Shown here piece after piece: positions 16,591 to 24,600 of a stretch of DNA of 64,000 nucleotides. Numbering within the stretch: the stretch's first letter is position 1; every line of letters begins with the position of its first letter. Position numbers and translations under genes: made by a program. The notes under the pieces were generated by a model that saw nothing but the letters and a program-made list of their open reading frames with translations, did not search any database and had not been told where the DNA came from. The DNA comes from Kosakonia cowanii JCM 10956 = DSM 18146 (GTDB taxonomy: Bacteria; Pseudomonadota; Gammaproteobacteria; Enterobacterales; Enterobacteriaceae). The stretch covers positions 4,154,001 to 4,218,000 of the forward strand of contig NZ_CP019445.1 in NCBI RefSeq assembly GCF_001975225.1, read 5' to 3'.

Positions 16591-16779
16591 ATGGATCCAA
16601 TTCAGATCGCATCATTAGCCAGCAGCCTTGATTCTTATCAGCTCGATAACCAGGTGAACACCCTGGTGCTGAAAAAGGCGCTGGATACGCAACAAACTAT
16701 TGCAACGGATCTGATCAAACAGATCCCGCAGTTGCCTTCTAATCCGGCTATCGGTCGTACCATTAATACGACTGCCTGA
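16591..16779 (+). CDS. YjfB-family putative motility protein
   Basis: This 62-residue protein begins MDPIQIASLASSLDSYQLDN, characteristic of the YjfB family of small putative motility proteins. It is helical with no membrane segment. The start at 16591 has AAAGGAT upstream; ten further in-frame codons upstream are not needed. The exact sigma-28 promoter in front and the terminator behind make it a single-gene, flagellar-coordinated unit although no other flagellar gene is nearby. The molecular function is not known. Confidence 0.78.
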   Translation: MDPIQIASLASSLDSYQLDNQVNTLVLKKALDTQQTIATDLIKQIPQLPSNPAIGRTINTTA

Positions 16780-16785
16780 CGGAGT

Positions 16786-16809
16786 TGCCCGCCTTGTGCG
16801 GGCATTTTT
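16786..16809 (+). terminator. Terminator after the yjfB-type gene
   Basis: A TGCCCGC / GCGGGCA stem with a 5-base loop is followed by TTTTT. Confidence 0.85.
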
Positions 16810-16882
16810 CTCCCCCTCCTCCCTTGCCTCTTCTCCCCGTCCGGCGTAGGCTTAAGCCAATTAAAACCAATCGGTCTAAATT

Positions 16883-17584
16883 ATGGATGGCGATAATACA
16901 TTGACGCAAAAGCCGCGTCGTGGCCGCCCGCCACAAAAGGCACGCGACTTTACCGACACTCGCCAGGCGCTGATCCGCTCGGGTCTGGAGGTGCTGACAG
17001 AAACCGGCTATCTCGCTGCCGGGATCGATGCGGTAATCAAAAATATCGCCGTGCCTAAGGGATCGTTTTATCACTGCTTTAAGAGCAAAGAGGCGTTTGG
17101 TATGGCGGTGCTTGAGGCCTACGGTGCCTTCTTTGCCCATAAACTCGACACTTTTCTGCTTAATACGTCACGTACGCCTTTTCAACGGCTGGACGCCTTT
17201 GTCCATCACGCCAGTGAAGGAATGGCGAAGTATGATTTCCGCCGCGGTTGCCTTGTCGGCAACCTGTTGCAGGAGACGCCGCTGTTACCCGATGCATTTC
17301 CAGAGCAGCTAAAAACCATTCTGCACAACTGGGAGTGCCGCGTGGCAGCGTGCCTGCGCGAGGCGCAAGCCTGCGGCGAACTGCCGCAACAGGCGTCGCC
17401 CGAGGCGCTGGCCAGCCTCTTCTGGTCCGGCTGGGAGGGCGCGGTGATGCGCGCCAAACTCTTTCGCAGCGCAGAGCCGCTCGACCACTTCTGGGCCTTC
17501 TTCCGCCAACATATTCAAATAACACCTGCAGAGCTGGCATTACGCCGAAATCCACCCCTCATGACGAGGAAAACGCAGTTATGA
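16883..17584 (+). CDS. acuR: AcuR-type TetR-family regulator
   Basis: This 233-residue TetR-family repressor has a basic N-terminus (KPRRGRPP) and a helix-turn-helix around residues 35-65 (GYLAAGIDAVIKNIAVPKGSF, then YHCFKSKEAFG). The C-terminal ligand domain is like that of AcuR, the acrylate-responsive repressor. Its stop overlaps the start of acuI in an ATGA, the expected acuR-acuI arrangement. A dyad with ACCAATCGGT just before the start codon is a possible operator. No clear ribosome binding site precedes the ATG. Confidence 0.82.
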   Translation: MDGDNTLTQKPRRGRPPQKARDFTDTRQALIRSGLEVLTETGYLAAGIDAVIKNIAVPKGSFYHCFKSKEAFGMAVLEAYGAFFAHKLDTFLLNTSRTPFQRLDAFVHHASEGMAKYDFRRGCLVGNLLQETPLLPDAFPEQLKTILHNWECRVAACLREAQACGELPQQASPEALASLFWSGWEGAVMRAKLFRSAEPLDHFWAFFRQHIQITPAELALRRNPPLMTRKTQL

Positions 17585-18558
17585 AAGCATTAGTTCTGGA
17601 ACAACATGAGAAACAGACCCTCGCCGCGGTGCAAGAGATCGCCCTGCCGGATCTTGCCGAGGGCGAGGTGAAAGTCGATATCGACTGGTCCTGCCTCAAC
17701 TACAAAGATGCGCTGGCCATCACCGGCAAAGGCAAAATCGTGCGTCAGTTCCCGATGGTGCCGGGCATCGATTTCGCCGGTCGCGTCAGTGAAAGCCGCG
17801 ATGCGCGCTACACGCCGGGCCAGGCGGTGATCCTCACCGGCTGGGGCGTGGGGGAAAATCACTGGGGGGGCCTTGCAACCCAGGCCTGCGTGAAGGGCGA
17901 CTGGCTGGTGCCGCTGCCGCAGAGCCTGAGCGCACGCAATGCGATGATCATCGGCACCGCCGGTTTTACCGCCATGCTCTGCGTTAACGCCCTGCAAGAG
18001 GCGGGCGTAAAACCGCAGGATGGCACGGTGCTGGTTACCGGTGCCAGCGGTGGCGTCGGCAGCACGGCGGTTGTCTTGCTGAAAACGCTGGGCTACAGCG
18101 TTGCGGCGGTGACGGGTCGCGAATCAACCCATGCGTTCCTGCGCCAGCTGGGCGCGGATCAGATCCTGCCAAGAAGTGAGTTTGATGAGACGCGCCCGCT
18201 GGAGAAGCAGCTCTGGGCAGGCGCGGTCGACACGGTTGGCAGCAAGGTGCTGGCAAAAGTGCTGGCGCAGACCAACTATGGCGGCTGCGTGGCGGCCTGC
18301 GGTCTGGCGGGCGGTTTCGATCTGCCGACCAGCGTAATGCCGTTTATTCTGCGCAATGTGCGTCTGCAAGGAGTTGACTCTGTGATGGTGCCAACTGAAA
18401 AGCGCAGCGCCGTCTGGGAGAAGCTGGCAAGCACGCTGCCGGAGAGCTATTACCAGCAGGCCGCAACAGAGATCGCGCTCGAGCAGGTCCCTGCTACCGC
18501 CGCCGAATTCCTCAACAACAATATTCATGGCCGTACGCTGGTCAACATCCACGCGTAA
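17581..18558 (+). CDS. acuI: Acrylyl-CoA reductase (NADPH) AcuI
   Basis: This 325-residue medium-chain reductase is of the YhdH/AcuI family, without structural zinc. The N-terminal GroES-like domain includes LNYKDALAITG and PGIDFAGRV. The Rossmann domain includes VTGASGGVGSTAVVLLKTLG near residues 152-171 and an NADPH-type TGR at about 179. It reduces toxic acryloyl-CoA to propionyl-CoA. It is translationally coupled to acuR by a 4-bp overlap, and a terminator follows. The long open frame upstream of 17581 in this phase is not part of the gene. Confidence 0.9.
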   Translation: MKALVLEQHEKQTLAAVQEIALPDLAEGEVKVDIDWSCLNYKDALAITGKGKIVRQFPMVPGIDFAGRVSESRDARYTPGQAVILTGWGVGENHWGGLATQACVKGDWLVPLPQSLSARNAMIIGTAGFTAMLCVNALQEAGVKPQDGTVLVTGASGGVGSTAVVLLKTLGYSVAAVTGRESTHAFLRQLGADQILPRSEFDETRPLEKQLWAGAVDTVGSKVLAKVLAQTNYGGCVAACGLAGGFDLPTSVMPFILRNVRLQGVDSVMVPTEKRSAVWEKLASTLPESYYQQAATEIALEQVPATAAEFLNNNIHGRTLVNIHA

Positions 18559-18564
18559 CCCGCT

Positions 18565-18595
18565 TCCGGCGTGCGCTGGCGCGCCGGATCTTTTC
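18565..18595 (+). terminator. Terminator of acuR-acuI
   Basis: A TCCGGCG / CGCCGGA stem is followed by TCTTTTCT, directly after the acuI stop. Confidence 0.65.
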
Positions 18596-18691
18596 TCCCC
18601 CCGTTTCTTCCGAATCACTGTCCGGCAACTTTCGTTTCACAAAGTCGTGACATATTATCGGTAGAGCCGTAACGCAGATAAGGAGATAAAA

Positions 18692-20146
18692 ATGACCAAC
18701 GAGGGTGCAAATCTGACCCCGGAACAGGCGCTGGATCAGCTGGAAGCGCTGTATGACCGCTCCGTCAATGCCCTTCGCGAGGCGATTGGTATCTATATTG
18801 AGAAAGGTGAGCTTCCTGACGTTGAAGCGCGTGAAAAAGGGCTGTTCGTCTACCCGCAGTTGTCGGTGAGCTGGAACGGCAGTGCAAGTAAGCCGTCAAA
18901 AACCCGCGCTTATGCACGCTTTACCCACGCGGGCCGCTACTCCACCACGATTACCCGCCCGTCGCTGTTTCGCGCCTATCTTATCGAGCAGCTCACGCTG
19001 CTGTGCCAGGATTATGGCGCGCAGATCGAGGTTGGCCTGTCGGCCCACGAGATCCCTTATCCTTATGTGATAGACGGTTCAGAGCTGACGCTGGATCGCT
19101 CAATGAGCGCTGGCCTGACGCGCTTTTTCCCGACTACCGAACTGGAGCAGATTGGCGATGAGACGGCAGATGGCCTGTTCCATCCGACCGAACTCTACCC
19201 GCTGTCGCACTTTGACGCCCGCCGCGTCGACTTCTCGCTGGCGCGCCTGCGCCACTACACCGGTACGCAGGTTGAACACTTCCAGCCGTTTGTGCTGTTT
19301 ACCAACTACACCCGCTATGTGGATGAGTTTGTGCGCTGGGGTTGCAGCCAGATCCTCGATCCCGATAGCCCCTATATCGCCCTCTCCTGCGCGGGCGGAC
19401 ACTGGATCACCGCGGACACCGAAGCGCCGGAGCAGGCGATCTCCGATCTGGCGTGGAAGAAGCACCAAATGCCCGCCTGGCACTTAGTCACGGCAGACGG
19501 CCAGGGCATTACGCTTATCAATATTGGCGTTGGCCCGTCGAATGCGAAAACCATCTGCGATCACCTGGCGGTGCTGCGCCCGGATGTCTGGCTGATGATT
19601 GGTCACTGCGGCGGCCTGCGCGAAAGCCAGCAGATTGGCGATTATGTGCTGGCGCACGCCTACCTGCGTGATGATCATGTCCTTGATGCAGTCCTGCCGC
19701 CGGACATCCCGATTCCGAGCATCGCCGAAGTGCAGCGCGCGCTGTATGACGCCACCAAAGAGGTGAGCGAGATGCCTGGAGAAGAGGTGAAACAGCGGCT
19801 GCGCACCGGCACGGTGGTCACCACCGACGATCGTAACTGGGAGCTGCGCTACTCTGCTTCAGCGCTGCGCTTTAACCTGAGCCGCGCGGTAGCAATTGAT
19901 ATGGAGAGCGCCACCATCGCCGCGCAGGGTTACCGCTTCCGTGTGCCTTACGGTACGCTGCTCTGCGTCTCGGACAAGCCGCTGCACGGCGAGATCAAGC
20001 TGCCCGGCCAGGCGAACCGCTTCTATGAAGGGGCCATCTCCGAGCACCTGCAAATCGGTATTCGCGCTATCGACCTGCTGCGCGCCGAAGGCGATCGCCT
20101 CCATTCGCGTAAGCTGCGCACCTTTAACGAACCCCCTTTCCGATAA
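18692..20146 (+). CDS. amn: AMP nucleosidase
   Basis: This 484-residue protein matches E. coli Amn in length and sequence. It hydrolyses AMP to adenine and ribose 5-phosphate in the cytosol and is a hexamer allosterically activated by ATP. The N-terminal regulatory domain spans about 1-170. The C-terminal domain has the purine-nucleoside-phosphorylase fold with GHCGGLRESQQIGDYVLA and the ribose/base-contacting AIDMESATIA near residue 405. AAGGAGATAAAA precedes the ATG. A possible but ambiguous Pho box lies at about 18618-18651. Confidence 0.95.
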   Translation: MTNEGANLTPEQALDQLEALYDRSVNALREAIGIYIEKGELPDVEAREKGLFVYPQLSVSWNGSASKPSKTRAYARFTHAGRYSTTITRPSLFRAYLIEQLTLLCQDYGAQIEVGLSAHEIPYPYVIDGSELTLDRSMSAGLTRFFPTTELEQIGDETADGLFHPTELYPLSHFDARRVDFSLARLRHYTGTQVEHFQPFVLFTNYTRYVDEFVRWGCSQILDPDSPYIALSCAGGHWITADTEAPEQAISDLAWKKHQMPAWHLVTADGQGITLINIGVGPSNAKTICDHLAVLRPDVWLMIGHCGGLRESQQIGDYVLAHAYLRDDHVLDAVLPPDIPIPSIAEVQRALYDATKEVSEMPGEEVKQRLRTGTVVTTDDRNWELRYSASALRFNLSRAVAIDMESATIAAQGYRFRVPYGTLLCVSDKPLHGEIKLPGQANRFYEGAISEHLQIGIRAIDLLRAEGDRLHSRKLRTFNEPPFR

Positions 20147-20320
20147 ACCTGCCTCTCTCACCGCCAGTTTCGGCTGGCGGTGAACAGCTCGTTTGTGAGA
20201 ATACACAAGCCATTCGCCCGCGCGGAGCGCGACAAAAGGTTATATCGACAGTGAGCCTATAAAGCGGGTTGTGATTGGTGAAGGGCAAAAACTGAGACGG
20301 CGAGATGACCGAAATATGAA

Positions 20321-20349
20321 AAGCAAAAAGCCTGCTCGTAAGCAGGCTT
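20321..20349 (-). terminator. Terminator of tRNA-Asn copy 3
   Basis: On the minus strand AAGCCTGCT, a 4-base loop and AGCAGGCTT are followed by TTTGCTTTT. Confidence 0.8.
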
Positions 20350-20357
20350 CTTAAATT

Positions 20358-20433
20358 TGGCTCCTCTGACTGGACTCGAACCAGTGACATACGGATTAAC
20401 AGTCCGCCGTTCTACCGACTGAACTACAGAGGA
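20358..20433 (-). tRNA. asnW: tRNA-Asn (anticodon GTT), copy 3, inverted
   Basis: It is identical in sequence to the other three copies but on the minus strand. It lies between amn and yeeO as asnW does in E. coli, hence the symbol. Confidence 0.97.
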
Positions 20434-20451
20434 ATCGTGTGAACGGGGCGA

Positions 20452-20480
20452 ATATTAGCGGTGCCCCTGCGCCATGTCAA
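20452..20480 (-). promoter_or_regulatory. Promoter of tRNA-Asn copy 3
   Basis: On the minus strand TTGACA, a 17-bp spacer and TAATAT are followed by TCGCCCCG, the same layout as copies 1 and 2. Confidence 0.85.
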
Positions 20481-20513
20481 AGCCTGATTTCACATTTTGG
20501 CGCGTTTGCCGAA

Positions 20514-21974
20514 TTATTCTCCATTTTGCGCAGAAATGGTCCGTTCCGTCGGCGTTTTCTGCGGCTTCGGATACTTCCACAGCCAGCGGCCGCTGACCAT
20601 TCGCCAGTAGAAAAGCGCACCGCGCACCGCCCAGTCAAGGAACATCCCCAGCCAGACACCGACCACGCCCATACCTAACACGATACCGAGCGTATAACCC
20701 GCCACGACGCGACAGCCCCACATGCCGAGCATCGACACCCACATCGCGAAACGCGCATCGCGCGCGCCTTTCAGCCCGGCAGGCAGCACCCATGACGCAG
20801 CCCAGATTGGCATAAACGCGGCATTCAGCCATAAAAGCACCTTAACGACCTCTTTTACATCCTCTTCGTGGGTATAAAACGCGGCGAACCACCCGGCAAA
20901 CGGCGCGGTTCCCCAGGCAATCGCTGTCAGTAACAGCGTCGAGAGCCAGAATACATGGCGCAGCTGGCGTTCGGCCTGGGCTATCTGCCCTTTGCCAAGC
21001 CGTTTACCGGTAATGATCGTCGAGGCCGAGCCGAGCGCGTTACCGGGCAGGTTAATCAACGCCGCCACGGAGAAAGCGATAAAGTTCCCGGCAATCACGT
21101 TGGTGCCCATCCCGGCGACGAACATCTGCGTCAACAGTTTACCGCCGTTAAACAGTACCGATTCGATACTGGCGGGAATGCCGATGCCCATCACTTCCCA
21201 GATAATGTTGAAGTTCAGCTTCTCGAAATAGCTTTTGAGCGGAATGCGTAGCGACGGGTTAAAGCCAATCATCAGTACCCAGATAATCGCCACCGCGCCG
21301 ATATAACGCGAAATGGTCAACCCGAGCCCCGCACCCGCAAAGCCCATTCCCTGCCAGCCAAAAGCACCGTAGATCAGCGCGCTACTGATGATGATATTGA
21401 GAATATTCATGCCGCCATTAATCAGCAGCGGGATTTTCGTGTTACCTGCGCCGCGCAGCGCGCCACTGCCAATCAGCGCAATCGCCGCCGCCGGATAGCT
21501 CAGCACCGTTAACTCAAGGTAGGTAAGCGCCAGATCCTTCACCGGCTGGGTTGCCGCTCCGGCAATAACATCAATAATTTCACGGCCGAAGTAGTGGATC
21601 ACCGCTGCCAGCACGATGGCGAACAGCGTCATGATCATCAGCGATTGCCGCGTTGCTGACCTCGCCCGCTCGGCGTCGAGTTTGCCAAGGCTGAAGGCCA
21701 CCACCACTGTGGTACCGAGATCGATAGCGGCAAAAAAAGCCATCACCACCATGTTAAAGCTGTCGGCAAGGCCTACGCCCGCCATCGCCTCTTTGCCCAA
21801 CCAGCTCACGAGGAAAGTGCTGAGCACGCCCATCATCAGCACACAGGTATTTTCGAGGAAGATCGGCACCGCAAGCGGGGTGATTTCCCGCCAGAAGAGC
21901 ACACGATAGCTTTTACGCTTTCTATACCAGGGGGTACGCATGACGGCCTGGCGAAGGGGGGTGACGACGTTCAA
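20514..21974 (-). CDS. yeeO: MATE-family exporter YeeO
   Basis: This 486-residue, twelve-helix multidrug-and-toxin-extrusion protein is similar to E. coli YeeO from RKRKSYRVLFWREITPLAVP onward. E. coli YeeO exports FMN and FAD as well as dipeptides. Conserved MATE segments are LIGSGALRGAGNTKIPLLIN in the first half and GNALGSASTIITGKRLG in the second. The probable start is TTG at 21974, with AAGGA seven bases upstream; the first in-frame ATG is at 21941. It lacks the longer N-terminal tail annotated in E. coli. It lies between two tRNA-Asn genes, as in E. coli. Confidence 0.92.
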   Translation of the reverse strand: MNVVTPLRQAVMRTPWYRKRKSYRVLFWREITPLAVPIFLENTCVLMMGVLSTFLVSWLGKEAMAGVGLADSFNMVVMAFFAAIDLGTTVVVAFSLGKLDAERARSATRQSLMIMTLFAIVLAAVIHYFGREIIDVIAGAATQPVKDLALTYLELTVLSYPAAAIALIGSGALRGAGNTKIPLLINGGMNILNIIISSALIYGAFGWQGMGFAGAGLGLTISRYIGAVAIIWVLMIGFNPSLRIPLKSYFEKLNFNIIWEVMGIGIPASIESVLFNGGKLLTQMFVAGMGTNVIAGNFIAFSVAALINLPGNALGSASTIITGKRLGKGQIAQAERQLRHVFWLSTLLLTAIAWGTAPFAGWFAAFYTHEEDVKEVVKVLLWLNAAFMPIWAASWVLPAGLKGARDARFAMWVSMLGMWGCRVVAGYTLGIVLGMGVVGVWLGMFLDWAVRGALFYWRMVSGRWLWKYPKPQKTPTERTISAQNGE

Positions 21975-22121
21975 AATAGTCCTTGCCGCAAAAGATGAAA
22001 TTACATTTCAAATGATGGGGGAGAAATGGTGATCCTGCAAAGCAATTCAGCATAAATTGGTGTCAATACATGCAAATCGCTGATGGAATCAGCAGTTGAC
22101 TCCCCTCCCCTGAAATGGGGT

Positions 22122-22149
22122 TTGACAAAAGATTTTTCGCCGCTAAGAT
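22122..22149 (+). promoter_or_regulatory. Promoter of tRNA-Asn copy 4
   Basis: TTGACA (22122-22127), a 16-bp spacer and TAAGAT (22144-22149). The discriminator differs from the other copies (AAGCCTCC). Confidence 0.8.
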
Positions 22150-22164
22150 AAGCCTCCACACGAT

Positions 22165-22240
22165 TCCTCTGTAGTTCAGTCGGTAGAACGGCGGACTGTT
22201 AATCCGTATGTCACTGGTTCGAGTCCAGTCAGAGGAGCCA
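22165..22240 (+). tRNA. tRNA-Asn (anticodon GTT), copy 4
   Basis: This 76-nt gene is identical to copies 1-3, preceded by the shared leader CACACGAT and with encoded CCA. Confidence 0.97.
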
Positions 22241-22250
22241 CATTTAAGAA

Positions 22251-22282
22251 GCCCGCTCAGGGAAACCCGAGCGGGCTTTTTG
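22251..22282. terminator. Terminator after tRNA-Asn copy 4
   Basis: GCCCGCTC / GAGCGGGC closes a loop that itself contains GGG/CCC. TTTTT follows on the plus strand. The converging gene at 22300 may use it as well. Confidence 0.85.
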
Positions 22283-22299
22283 CATTCTGCGCAATCAGG

Positions 22300-23364
22300 C
22301 TAACGCAGGTGCCCGTCTATATCGCCGAGCGCCGCAATCTGATCTTCGCGGTAGCCCGCATCCCGCAGCGGTTGCAGCACATCAGCCATCAGATCCGGCA
22401 CATAACCGATTAGCACATCTCCCGCATCATGCAGAGTGACCTCATCCAGCGCCGCGGGCAGCAGCAGCGATGCCGCCCTGCCAACCGGTATGCTGACGCC
22501 GTTTGCCTCAACGGTAAGTGGCGCACCGAGGTTAGTGAGAATACGCGCGCTATTGAAATGAAAACGTTGCGTCTGGCTGAACGACCAGCGCTCCAGCGCA
22601 AAGTAGGGCCCGGCGCAGCAGAAGAGCCGCGTCAGATTTGGCGCATCAAGCGCCAGCCCAGGCTGCGGCTGGCAGCGCAGTTCCGGACGCAGCTCCTGTA
22701 ACAGCGCATCAATATTGCGCTCCCACTCCTGCTGGCTCAGGCGCGAGCCATCCTCCATGCGCCACGGCATGGCGTGCTGCTGGATATCCGAGGTCTGCTC
22801 GATTTCATAAATCAGCGTGTCGGGGCCGAAGCTGTGCAACATGCCGCCGGGCACGTAAAATGTATCACCCGTTTTCACCGGCACGCGGTACATCACCGCA
22901 TCGTAATCCTCGGCCAGCAGTGCCGCTTTCAGCCGCGCATTATCAACGCCCTCGCGCACGCCGAGGAGACAGGTCGCGTCTTCCGCCGCCCACAGAATGT
23001 ACCAGGCTTCGGTTTTGCCATTGGGCTGCTGCTCAAGGGCCTGCGCGACTTTATCGTTGGCATGCAGGTGCACCGGGAGCATCCCGCTGCCGTCGATGAA
23101 TTTGCTCAGCAGCGGGAAGTACGGCCCGCGCCAACCGGGCGCTACCATCTCATCGGGATAGCGCTCCACCAGCTCACGCAGGCTGCAACCTGCATATTCA
23201 CCGTTAACCACCGAGGCGATCATGCCGTCAACGTCGCTGATCTCCCAGGTTTCCGCGATGCGTGAATCGGGCAGATCCGCTTTGCCCAACTGCTGCTTAA
23301 TGCGTTGCCCGCCGAAGATATGGGTGGCAACAGGCACACTGAGCGCCAGGGGATAAGCCTTCAT
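22300..23364 (-). CDS. Class I mannose-6-phosphate isomerase-like protein
   Basis: This 354-residue cupin isomerase interconverts mannose 6-phosphate and fructose 6-phosphate in family members. The zinc-site segments are visible: LPVHLHANDKVAQ near residue 95, KTEAWYIL near 115, and GGMLHSFGPDTLIYEIEQTSD near 170. The start is set at ATG 23364, which has AAGGAGA six bases upstream, rather than the frame start 19 codons earlier. It is smaller than the enterobacterial ManA (about 390 residues) and may be a second isomerase or act on another sugar phosphate. It follows the SDR gene on the same strand by 16 bp. Confidence 0.8.
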   Translation of the reverse strand: MKAYPLALSVPVATHIFGGQRIKQQLGKADLPDSRIAETWEISDVDGMIASVVNGEYAGCSLRELVERYPDEMVAPGWRGPYFPLLSKFIDGSGMLPVHLHANDKVAQALEQQPNGKTEAWYILWAAEDATCLLGVREGVDNARLKAALLAEDYDAVMYRVPVKTGDTFYVPGGMLHSFGPDTLIYEIEQTSDIQQHAMPWRMEDGSRLSQQEWERNIDALLQELRPELRCQPQPGLALDAPNLTRLFCCAGPYFALERWSFSQTQRFHFNSARILTNLGAPLTVEANGVSIPVGRAASLLLPAALDEVTLHDAGDVLIGYVPDLMADVLQPLRDAGYREDQIAALGDIDGHLR

Positions 23365-23380
23365 CACGTCTCCTTGCCCG

Positions 23381-24238
23381 TCAGATAACTGCAACGCCAC
23401 CGGTAACAGCAATGGTCGCACCAGAGATATAGCTCGCTTCGTCGCTGGCTAACATCACGTAGGATGAGGCGAGTTCAGCGGGCTGCCCCATTCGCTCAAG
23501 CGGGACTTCACTACCAAAGCTTTCAACCTGCTCAGGTGGCATGGTCGCCGGGATAAGCGGCGTCCAGATAGGGCCAGGCGCAACGGCGTTTGAACGGATA
23601 CCCTTTTCAGCCAGCAGCGCAGCGAGGCTACCGGAGAAGTTGATAATCGCCGCTTTGGTCGCCGAGTAAGCAATCAGTTTCGGCTTCGGCTGATCGGCAT
23701 TTACCGAGGCCGTGTTGATGATCGACCCACCCGCCGGCATATGCGGTACCGCCGCCTTGCAGATATAGAACATGGCGTAGAGATTGGTTTTCATGGTGCG
23801 GTCGAATTCATCGTCGCTGATCTCATCAAGCGACTCGCGCGTCATCTGGTAGGCAGCATTATTCACCACAATGTCGATCTTGCCGAATTGCTCCACCGTC
23901 TTCGCCACAATATTGCGGCAATGTTCAGCATTCGTGATATCCCCCGCAATCAAGACGGCTTTCTGCCCTGCCTTTTCAACCCACTGTGCGGTGTCTTTCG
24001 CATCATCATGCTCATCAAGATAGGAGATCACCACGTCTGCGCCTTCGCGGGCATAGGCGATGGCAACAGCCCGGCCAATACCAGAGTCACCGCCGGTGAT
24101 AATGGCGGTTTTGCCTTTCAGGCGACCCGAGCCCTGATAATCCGCTTCACCGTGATCGGGTTTCGGCTCCATCTTTAAAAAACTGCCGGGCCACTGTTGT
24201 TGTTGCGCGTGTTGAGGATTTTGTGGACGGTCTGTCAT
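23381..24238 (-). CDS. SDR oxidoreductase, YghA-like
   Basis: This 285-residue extended-N-terminus short-chain dehydrogenase is of the YghA/general-stress type (MTDRPQNPQHAQQQQWPG is the typical Gln-rich head). The cofactor motif is TGGDSGIGRAVA near residues 48-59, NNAAY is at about 126, and the catalytic YSATKAA near 191. The end, YISGATIAVTGG, is family-typical. Homologues are often in the osmotic or general stress regulon. AAGGAGATAAGAT precedes the ATG. It is probably cotranscribed with the isomerase-like gene downstream. Confidence 0.87.
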   Translation of the reverse strand: MTDRPQNPQHAQQQQWPGSFLKMEPKPDHGEADYQGSGRLKGKTAIITGGDSGIGRAVAIAYAREGADVVISYLDEHDDAKDTAQWVEKAGQKAVLIAGDITNAEHCRNIVAKTVEQFGKIDIVVNNAAYQMTRESLDEISDDEFDRTMKTNLYAMFYICKAAVPHMPAGGSIINTASVNADQPKPKLIAYSATKAAIINFSGSLAALLAEKGIRSNAVAPGPIWTPLIPATMPPEQVESFGSEVPLERMGQPAELASSYVMLASDEASYISGATIAVTGGVAVI

Positions 24239-24561
24239 ATCTTATCTCCTTGTGTGGGGGCGAAATCGCCTGCAAAAACGAAGCGTTTCACCGCGCGGAA
24301 ATGACGTTATGTCGTTACCGTTAACGCCAATAAGTGTAGCAGCCGTCACAAAATCGCAAGGGAGATAACTCTGAGTAACAGTTTGAGTGGAAAGGATTTC
24401 AAGCGAAGCGAGGAGGAATATGGCGTCTTACCGGCGACAAATCGCGTAATACGCTGCTTTTTAACTGGCAGGAAAAGCGAGGAGCGGATAAAGGTGATAT
24501 TTTTATTAAAATCAACGTACTGTAAAAAAACTTACCGCTTCCTGTCTTTCGAACACACGGT
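24239..24561. other. Intergenic stretch without a recognised gene
   Basis: About 320 bp between the SDR gene start and the terminator of the LLM flavoprotein gene. A nine-codon frame at 24420 (MASYRRQIA) behind a strong AGGAGGAAT site is the only suggestive item. I see no RNA gene or repeat. Confidence 0.4.
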
Positions 24562-24594
24562 AAAAAACGCCCTGCCGGCGCGCGCGGCAGGGCG
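24562..24594 (-). terminator. Terminator after the LLM flavoprotein gene
   Basis: On the minus strand ACGCCCTGCC pairs with GGCAGGGCGT and is followed by TTTTT. Confidence 0.85.
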
Positions 24595-24600
24595 TCCTGA

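Noticed and set aside
17248..17580. 110-codon N-terminal extension of acuI inside acuR
   Set aside because: The family starts at MKALVLEQ (17581), and the extension lies in another frame of the acuR coding region.
20147..20320. Terminator after amn at the ACCGCCAG/CTGGCGGT hairpin
   Set aside because: The stem is good but no T tract follows, so I did not list it as a Rho-independent terminator.
5933..22240. Integrated genomic island at a tRNA-Asn gene
   Set aside because: No integrase, direct repeat of the tRNA 3' end or foreign block follows any of the four copies.
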